Below, piece after piece: positions 16,168-22,343 of a DNA stretch of 36,145 nt. Source of the DNA: Elusimicrobia bacterium RIFOXYD2_FULL_34_15 (lineage in GTDB: Bacteria > Elusimicrobiota > UBA8919). The stretch lies in NCBI GenBank assembly GCA_001800605.1, contig MGVS01000031.1:28238-64382 (forward strand), in the 5' to 3' direction. Positions within the stretch are counted from its first letter, which is position 1; each line of letters begins with the position of its first letter. The position numbers and the translations under genes were made by a program. A model generated the notes under the pieces. That model made no database searches. It was not told the origin of the DNA and worked only from the letters and a program-made list of their open reading frames with translations.

Positions 16168-17436
16168 ATGAAGAGAAAATATATTATATTATTTAGCTTA
16201 ATGCTTATCATAACACCTAATTTGTATTCGGCGTTTGAAAATACATTTTCAGGCGCTCGTCCGTATGGAATGGGGAATGCCTATACGGGGCTTTCTGATG
16301 ATATCCAGGGTATTTTTTATAATCCTGCGGGTTTATCACAAGTAAGGCATAGCGAATTAATTACATACTACGGTAAACCTTTTATGGGATTAGATGATAA
16401 AAGCAATCTTTCGGAAGGATTTGTCGGTTATTTACGTCCGTTAAGGGGGAGGGAATCTCTTGCGTTTTCAGTAAGTGATTTTAGGCTTATGTCTGCATAC
16501 ACTGAAAATACTGCTTCGCTAAGTTACGCAAAAGATATTTCAAGAGTAATTTCGCTGGGTGCTAATATAAAGATTCTGAAAATAATGTATGGAAGTGATG
16601 CGTACACAGCAATAGATCCTGTTTTCACAAGAACATCCAGAACCTCATTTTCAAGCGACGTTGGAATGTTTATTAAAATGACAAATAGAATTTCAGCAGG
16701 AATTGCTGCTTTTAATCTAAACGAACCGAATATAGGAATCTATGAAATGGTATCTCTTCCGATAAGAATGCGAATAGGTCTGAGTACCCGTGCAAAATTT
16801 GGTTCGATATGTTTAGATATTGAGAAACAAAAGAAAAAAGACATTAAATTTTTTGCCGGTGCCGAAAAAGCATTTTTCAAAGATAGGTTTTTTATAAGAG
16901 AAGGTGTTGAATATGCAAAAGACTCCCTGGGGGTATCATTAGGGCTTTCATTCTTGCCGGATCCGTTAAAAATTGATTATGCTTTTCAATTACCTTTAAT
17001 GGGAATTAGAGATGTTTTTGGTAGTCATCGTCTTTCGGTTGTTTTTATGTTTGGCAAGGAGCTTAACGATCCGTATACGGCAGATTTGGAAGATAAGATT
17101 GCCAACTTAGAAAAGGAAAAACAGGAACTACAAAAGAACTTAAAAGTTTCAGAAGAACAGCTTTCCACAACATCTACCGAAGCAGAAAAAACTAAAACTC
17201 AGCTTGATGAGATACAGAAACAAAAAGAACAGCTAGAAATAGAAAAAAGAAGGTTGGAATACCGCCCGCCTGCAAAAAGAATTATTTATCATACAGTCGA
17301 AAAAGGTGATACCCTGAATTCAATTTCACAGAAATATTACAATACACCGGACAGATGGCAGGAAATATATAATTCTAATAAAAGTAAAATTGAAAGAGGA
17401 ATGCCTGTCGTGGGCACAAAACTTTTAATACCGTAA
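16168..17436 (+). CDS. PorV-like outer-membrane barrel with coiled-coil linker and C-terminal LysM
   Basis: 422 residues. Signal peptide 1-22, then PorV-type motifs GARPYGMGNAYTGLSDD and NPAGL, and a barrel to about residue 295. A Lys/Glu-rich coiled coil spans about 300-365. The last ~50 residues form a LysM domain (YHTVEKGDTLNSISQKYY ... KIERGMPVVGTKLLIP). LysM domains bind peptidoglycan glycan strands, so the protein probably sits in the outer membrane with a periplasmic arm gripping the cell wall, an arrangement like OmpA-type anchors. It follows the Fn3-like gene by 53 bp, a spacer made of AGTTAAAA repeats. Together with the PorV/TPR protein it gives this locus two barrels. The assignment is confident; the secretion role is inferred. 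Confidence 0.8.
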   Translation: MKRKYIILFSLMLIITPNLYSAFENTFSGARPYGMGNAYTGLSDDIQGIFYNPAGLSQVRHSELITYYGKPFMGLDDKSNLSEGFVGYLRPLRGRESLAFSVSDFRLMSAYTENTASLSYAKDISRVISLGANIKILKIMYGSDAYTAIDPVFTRTSRTSFSSDVGMFIKMTNRISAGIAAFNLNEPNIGIYEMVSLPIRMRIGLSTRAKFGSICLDIEKQKKKDIKFFAGAEKAFFKDRFFIREGVEYAKDSLGVSLGLSFLPDPLKIDYAFQLPLMGIRDVFGSHRLSVVFMFGKELNDPYTADLEDKIANLEKEKQELQKNLKVSEEQLSTTSTEAEKTKTQLDEIQKQKEQLEIEKRRLEYRPPAKRIIYHTVEKGDTLNSISQKYYNTPDRWQEIYNSNKSKIERGMPVVGTKLLIP

Positions 17437-17449
17437 AATAAGGGGGAAA

Positions 17450-17573
17450 CCCCGTTAGAGATGCGTTTTTAAGCTATACATATTATTGAAATAATAAGAG
17501 AGATATTGAACTTTGGAGATATTTTTGATGACCACGGAAGCATTTAAGAAAACGCTTCCTATCTCTAACGGGG
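17450..17573 (+). mobile_element. MITE-like inverted-repeat element, copy 1
   Basis: Ends are perfect 13 bp inverted repeats CCCCGTTAGAGAT (17450-17462) and ATCTCTAACGGGG (17561-17573), with an inner GGAAGC/GCTTCC hairpin near the right end. A second copy in the same orientation lies at 18523-18640. The central TATACATATTATTGAAATAA is identical in both. No transposase is encoded. It could alternatively be a structured RNA repeat. Confidence 0.75.
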
Positions 17574-17580
17574 TAAACTT

Positions 17581-18531
17581 ATGAAATCATTAACTGATTA
17601 TTGGAGAGCTAAATTTGTAGAATTGCAGCATCTATTTAATGATGATAAAAAGAAAAGCAATTTAGAAAAAAAAGAATTGAAAGACAAAATATTTGAACAT
17701 ACCGCCACGATTAAAGAGCTTCAGGCTAAGATAGAAGAGCTTGAAAAAAATATATCAGAAACAAATAAAAAAATAGAAATAAAAGAAGAAGAAAAAAAAT
17801 CTCTGATAATACAAACTGTCAATGAAATAGAATCAGTAAGACAGGAGAGTATCGAAAATGTTTCTATTGTTGAAAACAAAAAAAATAACGAAGAAATAAT
17901 ACTTATTTCTGAGTTTGTAAGGTTTCTGAGAAAAGATATCGGAAATGTGGAAGGGCTTACAAGGGTGCTATCTGAAATATGTAAAGGAAAAAAAGCTAAA
18001 ATTATTCTTAACACTATTATTGAACATACGGAATGGATGTCGAAACTAGCCGATGAACTTTCCTGGTTTTCTGAACCGGTAAAAAAAGAGGACGGTACTA
18101 TTAATCCGGATGTTCTTTTTGATGAGGTAATTTCTGAATTCGAGGAAATATTATTTGAGAGGAATATCAAAATATCAAAAAGTGCTGTTGAAGGTATTCC
18201 TGAAGTAGCAATTTCCAAAGATCATTTAAAGATTATTTTCACTGAAGTAATCAGAAATTCTTTTGATGCAATGCCAAAAGGCGGTTTAATTAATATTAAA
18301 ATAAATTTTTCGGATAAAAATATTTTAGTTGAAGTTTCAGATACAGGACGTGGGATTCCGGTTCATTTGATGCCTAAAGTAGCGAGACCATTTTTTTCCA
18401 CCAAGAAAAAAAATGGTTTTGGTTTCGGTCTAACAAGGACACGCAGAATATTGGATGTGTATAACTGTCAATTCGATATTTCTAGTGAAGAAGACATAGG
18501 GACAACGGTTAAAATCAGTTTACCCCGTTAG
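17581..18531 (+). CDS. Histidine-kinase-like ATPase with N-terminal coiled coil, phospho-accepting His missing
   Basis: 316 residues, cytoplasmic. Residues 1-110 are coiled coil with no sensor or membrane domain. Residues about 115-165 align with a HisKA-type dimerisation domain, but the H-box reads LRKDIGN where AHEIRN is usual, so Lys replaces the phospho-accepting His. The ATPase domain looks intact: N-box IRNSFDAM, G1 DTGRGIP, F-box-like ARPFFSTKKK and G2 GFGFGL. It may bind ATP without autophosphorylating on the usual site, act as a regulatory pseudokinase, or use another residue. Flanked closely by two MITE-like copies: the first ends 7 bp before the ATG, and the second supplies the codons for Pro-Arg and the TAG stop. 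The original C-terminus may therefore have been trimmed, though the G2 region and last strand appear complete. Confidence 0.8.
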   Translation: MKSLTDYWRAKFVELQHLFNDDKKKSNLEKKELKDKIFEHTATIKELQAKIEELEKNISETNKKIEIKEEEKKSLIIQTVNEIESVRQESIENVSIVENKKNNEEIILISEFVRFLRKDIGNVEGLTRVLSEICKGKKAKIILNTIIEHTEWMSKLADELSWFSEPVKKEDGTINPDVLFDEVISEFEEILFERNIKISKSAVEGIPEVAISKDHLKIIFTEVIRNSFDAMPKGGLINIKINFSDKNILVEVSDTGRGIPVHLMPKVARPFFSTKKKNGFGFGLTRTRRILDVYNCQFDISSEEDIGTTVKISLPR

Positions 18532-18640
18532 AGATGGGTTGATGAGTTATACATATTATTGAAATAATAAGAGGGATATTGAACTTTGGAAATACTTTTA
18601 ATTACCACGGAAGCATAAATGCTTCCTATCTCTAACGGGG
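18523..18640 (+). mobile_element. MITE-like inverted-repeat element, copy 2 (supplies kinase stop codon)
   Basis: Same CCCCGTTAGAGAT/ATCTCTAACGGGG ends as copy 1 and the same central sequence; the internal hairpin GGAAGCAT-AA-ATGCTTCC is perfect here. Its first nine bases are read in frame as Pro-Arg-stop of the kinase-like gene. Confidence 0.75.
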
Positions 18641-18722
18641 CATGCCCCGGTAAATTTAAAAACAGCTAACGAGTAAAAAGTAAAATAAGTTCAGAGTTTA
18701 TAGTTTGTAGTATTTGTAGTTG

Positions 18723-18810
18723 CCGAGCTTGCTCGGTGAATTAATAAATATAAACCACAATTTTTTCCGCCACTGAGACTCTGGCGGGCAAGAACGACTT
18801 AGTGGCGGAA
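18723..18810. repeat. Palindromic repeats before the TPR/propeller gene
   Basis: CCGAGC-TT-GCTCGG at 18723-18736 is a perfect hairpin. TTCCGCCACT (18765-18774) is inverted as AGTGGCGGAA (18801-18810), another member of the CCGCCAC palindrome family. The stretch 18655-18720 holds weak GTAAAAG/AGTTTGTAGT-like repeats. Confidence 0.6.
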
Positions 18811-18833
18811 ACTTTTAACTTGATTTTAAAAAT

Positions 18834-19889
18834 ATGGATAAGATAAAAAATACAAATAAACATTATTATACCGCAAAAGCATATGCGATAGCAGGCATGT
18901 ATGAGGAAGCAATTGCCGAATTCAGCAGAGCATTAAAATTTTCAAATGAATTTGCCAATATTCATTATGATTTAGCAAGAACCTATGAAAAAATAAAACT
19001 TTATGGCAACGCCGCACGTGAATACAAAATTGCGTTGGATATCAATCCTCATTACGTTGATGCAAAAGAAGCATTAAAAGAGCTTATAGCAGGCAACCAT
19101 GACAAAAAATTAGAAGTGAAAAAACATATTCCATTAAAAAAGTTATTAAAATATTCGCTGGCCGGATTTTCAGCTATTTTATTTATTATTTTAGCGATAG
19201 TTTTTTATAACCCGCCAAAACCGGCTATTTCATATTATTCAACGCCATCACTTCATCCTTCAGGTATTACTATTTCTGACAATGAAATTTGGATTTGTGA
19301 CTGGTTTTCACAGACTTTATATAAACATAAATTGGATTCCTTTTTAACGCTTATAAAATCACAAAAACTTACAGACATTCATCCCTCGAGTATTGCTTCC
19401 GGTAAAAAGGTTTTATGGGTTTGTGATGCATTTTCAAGAAAAATTTTTCAACTGGACAAAAATTCATTAAAAGTAATCGGGAGCTTTCAAAGCCCCGGCA
19501 CAAATCCATCAGCAATATTTGATTCCGATAAATTCCTTTGGACATGCGACTCTGTTGAAGATAAAATTTATAAACATAAAAAAGATAAGGATCTGACCGT
19601 ACTATATTCAGCGTCTGTTTCAAATCCCAATGCAGTAGGTCTTTATATCAGGGGAAAAAATGTTTTTATTGCCGATGCAGACACTGATAAAGTGCATAGA
19701 TATTTTTTAGATGAAAAGAACAAAAAAATTAGCCAGATTTCCACATATGAAATACCCGCCTTCGGTTCTAATTCTGTTCAATCTAGGAAAATCTCAGGAC
19801 TGAGCATGACAACGGATAATCTTTTCCTTACCTCAGAAGGTACCGGTGAAGTTTACAAGGTACCCTTCGAAATGTTAAAAAGCAAATAG
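18834..19889 (+). CDS. TPR protein with one membrane helix and a C-terminal beta-propeller-like domain
   Basis: 351 residues. The N-terminal ~88 residues hold two TPR units (AYAIAGMYEEAIAEFSRAL and YGNAAREYKIALDINP). A single strong transmembrane helix lies at about 104-126 after a Lys-rich stretch, so the TPRs are predicted cytoplasmic and the rest periplasmic. Residues 130-345 contain repeated strands of the type SGITISDNEIWICDWFSQTLYKHKL, WVCDAFSRKIFQLDK and WTCDSVEDKIYKHK, about 40-45 residues apart, as in NHL/YVTN-type beta-propellers. A tethered protein-interaction or sensing role is likely. No strong ribosome binding site is visible. Nothing ties it directly to the upstream operon apart from the shared TPR theme. 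Function unknown. Confidence 0.75.
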   Translation: MDKIKNTNKHYYTAKAYAIAGMYEEAIAEFSRALKFSNEFANIHYDLARTYEKIKLYGNAAREYKIALDINPHYVDAKEALKELIAGNHDKKLEVKKHIPLKKLLKYSLAGFSAILFIILAIVFYNPPKPAISYYSTPSLHPSGITISDNEIWICDWFSQTLYKHKLDSFLTLIKSQKLTDIHPSSIASGKKVLWVCDAFSRKIFQLDKNSLKVIGSFQSPGTNPSAIFDSDKFLWTCDSVEDKIYKHKKDKDLTVLYSASVSNPNAVGLYIRGKNVFIADADTDKVHRYFLDEKNKKISQISTYEIPAFGSNSVQSRKISGLSMTTDNLFLTSEGTGEVYKVPFEMLKSK

Positions 19890-19898
19890 AAGAATTAA

Positions 19899-19965
19899 TA
19901 GAGTTTTAGGGTTTGTAGCGTTCTTAGGGTTAAAACTCAATAACTCTATAACCCTATAACGCGTT
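19899..19965. repeat. Inverted degenerate heptad array before the tRNA cluster
   Basis: Left half GAGTTTTAGGGTTTGTAGCG with TTAGGGTT is echoed inverted by TAACTCTATAACCCTATAAC, forming an imperfect long hairpin. It may terminate the preceding gene but lacks a clean T-run. Confidence 0.5.
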
Positions 19966-19971
19966 TTTATA

Positions 19972-19999
19972 TTGACTTTTTAATAGTTTTTTGTATAAT
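19972..19999 (+). promoter_or_regulatory. Strong promoter of the tRNA cluster
   Basis: TTGACT (19972-19977) and TATAAT (19994-19999) with a 16 bp spacer, ending 11 bp before tRNA-Glu. Such placement is typical of stable RNA promoters. Confidence 0.75.
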
Positions 20000-20010
20000 T
20001 TCTCATTACC

Positions 20011-20082
20011 GCCCCCATGGACTAGCGGTTAGGTCACCACCCTTTCAAGGTGGTAGCGCCAGTTCAACTCTGGCTGGGGGCA
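20011..20082 (+). tRNA. tRNA-Glu (anticodon TTC)
   Basis: Complete cloverleaf: acceptor GCCCCCA/TGGGGGC, D arm GACT/GGTC, anticodon stem CCACC/GGTGG with loop CTTTCAA (anticodon TTC), T arm GCCAG/CTGGC with TTCAACT loop. CCA is not encoded. Confidence 0.95.
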
Positions 20083-20083
20083 T

Positions 20084-20163
20084 ATGAATCAACTTATAAC
20101 CGATAACCTATAATTTATAATCTTTTTGTTATAAGTTATAAGCCATTAGTTATAGGTTGTTTC
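20084..20163. repeat. Inverted TATAACC heptad array between tRNA-Glu and tRNA-Val
   Basis: ACTTATAACCGATAACCTAT is followed across a TCTTTTTG centre by its imperfect inverse, ending AGTTATAGGTTG. It can form a long hairpin in the pre-tRNA transcript. Confidence 0.65.
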
Positions 20164-20168
20164 AGACT

Positions 20169-20240
20169 GGGCGATTAACTCAGCGGGAGAGTGCCACCCT
20201 TACAAGGTGGAAGCCACAGGTTCAATCCCTGTATCGCCCA
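20169..20240 (+). tRNA. tRNA-Val (anticodon TAC)
   Basis: Acceptor GGGCGAT/ATCGCCC, D arm ACTC/GAGT, anticodon stem CCACC/GGTGG with loop CTTACAA (anticodon TAC), T arm ACAGG/CCTGT. Discriminator A; no encoded CCA. Confidence 0.95.
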
Positions 20241-20249
20241 TTTTATAGA

Positions 20250-20404
20250 GGCAAGTTAAAATAAAAAGTATAAATAAAAATTGAGACAAAAGAGTCAAGT
20301 TAAAGACTTTTCCTGAAATAAGATTCGAAGAAAAATAATATAAATCAAAAATAAAGACATAAAGACTTTATTTTAATTTTAATTTTAACTTTTTATTGTC
20401 TCTT
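20250..20404. repeat. Inverted AT-rich array between tRNA-Val and the tRNA-Asp remnant
   Basis: AAGTTAAAATAAAAAG with GAGACAAAAGAG on the left is mirrored by TTTTAACTTTTTATTGTCTC on the right, giving a long imperfect inverted repeat. A short direct repeat of AAAGACTTT occurs within it. Confidence 0.55.
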
Positions 20405-20406
20405 TT

Positions 20407-20457
20407 GGTGACGTGGTGTAGCTTGGTTTAATCCCGATTCATCGGGATCAAGGCAGA
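20407..20457 (+). pseudogene. tRNA-Asp 5' fragment with hairpin replacing the anticodon-stem 5' side
   Basis: GGTGACGTGGTGTAGCTTGG matches the first 20 bases of the intact tRNA-Asp at 20710 with one mismatch. After TTTA, the expected ACATGCTGCCCTGT is replaced by the perfect palindrome ATCCCGAT-TC-ATCGGGAT; CAAGGCAGA then resumes the tRNA. The 3' half is missing, and the next base begins the ATG of a GIY-YIG gene. Confidence 0.8.
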
Positions 20458-20724
20458 ATGGAAGGTAAGTTTTTTGTATATATATTACAAAGTGAATCAG
20501 ATGGGACATATTATGTGGGTTATTCAGGTAATCCCGAAAAACGCTTATTGATACATAATTCTAGTGTTGATAGTTGGTCTAGTAGAAAAAAGCCGTGGAG
20601 AATAATATATAAAGAGGAGTTCACAAATAGAAGTGATGCTATAATTAGAGAAAAAGAAATAAAGCGGCAAAAAAGCAGAAAGTTCATTGAGAAATTAATT
20701 TTATCAATTGGGGACGTGGTGTAG
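20458..20724 (+). CDS. Small GIY-YIG (UvrC/URI-like) nuclease embedded in tRNA-Asp copies
   Basis: 88 residues, the usual size of a stand-alone GIY-YIG domain. Motifs: VYI (7-9), YVG (19-21), Arg29 and His33 in EKRLLIHN, and Glu65 in IIREKEIKRQKSRK; these include the conserved nuclease residues. The ATG directly follows a 51-base tRNA-Asp fragment. The TAG stop lies inside the intact tRNA-Asp, whose first bases encode Gly-Asp-Val-Val-stop. The gene is thus bounded by direct copies of the tRNA 5' end 303 bp apart. No clear ribosome binding site. GIY-YIG proteins include homing endonucleases and repair enzymes; the tRNA-bounded layout suggests a selfish element, which is inference. Domain assignment is very sure. 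Confidence 0.9.
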   Translation: MEGKFFVYILQSESDGTYYVGYSGNPEKRLLIHNSSVDSWSSRKKPWRIIYKEEFTNRSDAIIREKEIKRQKSRKFIEKLILSIGDVV

Positions 20725-20785
20725 CTTGGTTTAACATGCTGCCCTGTCAAGGCAGAGATCGCGGGTTCAAATCCCGTCGTCCCCG
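20710..20785 (+). tRNA. tRNA-Asp (anticodon GTC), intact
   Basis: Acceptor GGGGACG/CGTCCCC, D arm GTGT/ACAT, anticodon stem CTGCC/GGCAG with loop CTGTCAA (anticodon GTC), T arm GCGGG/CCCGT, discriminator G. Its first 15 bases double as the end of the GIY-YIG reading frame. Confidence 0.95.
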
Positions 20786-20808
20786 AGTAAAATATTTTGT
20801 AAAAATTT

Positions 20809-20884
20809 ACGAGGTGTAGCTTGGTTTAATCCCGATTCATCGGGATCAAGGCAGAGATCGCGGGTTCAAATCCCGTCGTCCCCG
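20809..20884 (+). pseudogene. tRNA-Asp pseudogene with the same anticodon-arm hairpin replacement
   Basis: From ACGAGGTGTAGCTTGG it follows tRNA-Asp. It then carries the same ATCCCGATTCATCGGGAT palindrome in place of the D-stem 3' strand, anticodon-stem 5' strand and most of the anticodon loop, followed by an intact variable region, T arm and acceptor 3' strand. The 5' GGGG of the acceptor is lost. It has no anticodon and cannot be a normal tRNA. Confidence 0.85.
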
Positions 20885-20917
20885 AGTAAATTTTTAAAAT
20901 TATGGCAGAACAATAGA

Positions 20918-21000
20918 AAATTGAAAATAGATCGCAATTGAAAATTTTTCTTTTTCTATTCTCTAATTTCAATTGCTCTATAATTTTTGTTTCACAAAAA
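20918..21000. repeat. Inverted AT-rich array before tRNA-Gly
   Basis: AATAGAAAATTGAAAATAG and CAATTGAAAA are mirrored by TCTATTCTCTAATTTCAATT and TCTATA, an imperfect long hairpin similar in style to the other tRNA spacers. Confidence 0.5.
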
Positions 21001-21004
21001 TTAT

Positions 21005-21075
21005 GCGGGTGTAGTTCAATGGTAGAACACTAGCCTTCCAAGCTGGATACGTGGGTTCGATTCCCATCACCCGCT
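21005..21075 (+). tRNA. tRNA-Gly (anticodon TCC)
   Basis: Acceptor GCGGGTG/CACCCGC, D arm GTTC/GAAC, anticodon stem CTAGC/GCTGG with loop CTTCCAA (anticodon TCC), T arm GTGGG/CCCAT, discriminator T. No encoded CCA. Confidence 0.95.
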
Positions 21076-21099
21076 TATAAATTTTTCGTTAATACTCAA

Positions 21100-21190
21100 A
21101 ATTTAAGTAATTTGTAATTAGTATTTAGTAATTAGCGCAAGGTGTTAATTTTATAAAGTTAAACGAAAAATTTATCCCTAACTACTAATT
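21100..21190. repeat. Inverted GTAATTAGTATTTAG array after tRNA-Gly
   Basis: GTAATTAGTATTTAGTAATT on the left is echoed inverted by AACTACTAATTACTCACACT on the right. The rest of this 227 bp gap shows nothing further except the hairpin at 21279. Confidence 0.55.
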
Positions 21191-21278
21191 ACTCACACTA
21201 AATACAGGTTTAAGTTATTTATAATTGCTTTTATGTTCGAGATGATAAGTGAAAAACTCAAATTGTTGTAGAGATCTT

Positions 21279-21302
21279 GCCCGGATTTAAAGGGCTTTTT
21301 TT
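21279..21302 (+). terminator. Weak hairpin with T-run directly before the epimerase-like gene
   Basis: GCCC (21279-21282) pairs with GGGC (21292-21295), followed by seven T residues and then the ATG. The stem is short, so it may be a poor tRNA terminator. AAAGGG (21289-21294) could instead be the ribosome binding site, so pairing would mask it. Confidence 0.4.
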
Positions 21303-22343
21303 ATGAACAAAAACATTTTACCTCTTATAAATACTGAACAAGAACTTGAAGAAATTTTATCAAGGCCATCGCCAGAAACAGTTAAAACTATTTCAAAGCT
21401 AAAAGGCGATATAATCATCCTTGGTATATCAGGTAAAATGGGTCCTACATTAGCAAAACTGGTTAAGAGGGCAATAAATGAAGCGGGAGTAAACAAAAAA
21501 GTTATCGGTGTCGCAAGATTTTCTTCTCCGGAATCTAAAAAAGATTTAGAAAAATCCGGTATAGAGACGATTACCTGTGACTTACTGGACGAAGAAGCTG
21601 TCAATAAACTGCCGGATGTGCCGAATGTTGTATTCATGGCCGGAATGAAGTTTGGTTCAACAGGCAACGAATCATTAACCTGGGCTATAAACTGTTATTT
21701 ACCCGCGATTATTGCAAAAAAATATAGAAATTCCAAAATAATTGCTTTTTCTACTGGCAATGTATATACAATGATGCCGTTTAATTCAAAAGGTTCAAAA
21801 GAAACAGACACCCCAGGTCCTAACGGTGAATATGCACAATCTTGTTTAGGCAGAGAAAGGATATTTCAATATTTTTCATCTAAATATAAAACTCCGGTTG
21901 TTTTGATAAGATTAAATTATGCAAATGAATTAAGATACGGTGTTCTATTGGATATTGCCCAAAAAGTGTATAATAAAAAAGTTATAGATTTAAGTATGGG
22001 TTATGCAAATATTATCTGGCAGGGAGATGCGAATAATATTACAGTACAGTCGTTTGATATTTGCAAGAGTCCTGCAAATGTTCTAAATATGACAGGTGCC
22101 GAAATTTTATCTGTAAGATATTTGGCAAACCGTTTCGGAAAAATCTTTAACAGAAAACCTGTTTTTAAAGGCAAAGAATCTAAAACCGCATTGTTAAGCA
22201 ACACGGAAAAATGCCGGAAATTATTTGGACCTGCAAAAATATCTGTAGAACAAATGATTCAATGGGTAGCACACTGGGTTAGAATTGAAGGAACGACAAT
22301 AAATAAACCGACACATTTTCAAAATAGGGATGGAAAATTCTAA
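21303..22343 (+). CDS. NAD-dependent epimerase/dehydratase-like protein with altered YxxxK motif
   Basis: 346 residues of extended short-chain dehydrogenase type. The nucleotide-binding motif is GISGKMG (41-47). Strand motif VVFMAGMKFG and the Ser/Thr region FSTGNVY (149-155) follow. The catalytic Tyr is Tyr177 in EYAQSCLGRERIF, where the usual YxxSK reads YAQSC, so Cys181 replaces the conserved Lys. This residue normally lowers the Tyr pKa and holds the cofactor ribose, so activity may be altered or lost. The gene is followed immediately, with no gap, by a DapA-family aldolase/lyase, suggesting a two-step pathway on a sugar-acid or amino-sugar-like substrate. The substrate cannot be named from sequence. 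Family assignment is sure. Confidence 0.8.
   Translation: MNKNILPLINTEQELEEILSRPSPETVKTISKLKGDIIILGISGKMGPTLAKLVKRAINEAGVNKKVIGVARFSSPESKKDLEKSGIETITCDLLDEEAVNKLPDVPNVVFMAGMKFGSTGNESLTWAINCYLPAIIAKKYRNSKIIAFSTGNVYTMMPFNSKGSKETDTPGPNGEYAQSCLGRERIFQYFSSKYKTPVVLIRLNYANELRYGVLLDIAQKVYNKKVIDLSMGYANIIWQGDANNITVQSFDICKSPANVLNMTGAEILSVRYLANRFGKIFNRKPVFKGKESKTALLSNTEKCRKLFGPAKISVEQMIQWVAHWVRIEGTTINKPTHFQNRDGKF

Noticed and set aside
20407-20785. Group I or group II intron interrupting tRNA-Asp
   Set aside because: The second tRNA-Asp is complete on its own, so no splicing is needed, and the inserted region is filled by the GIY-YIG ORF with no room for an intron core.
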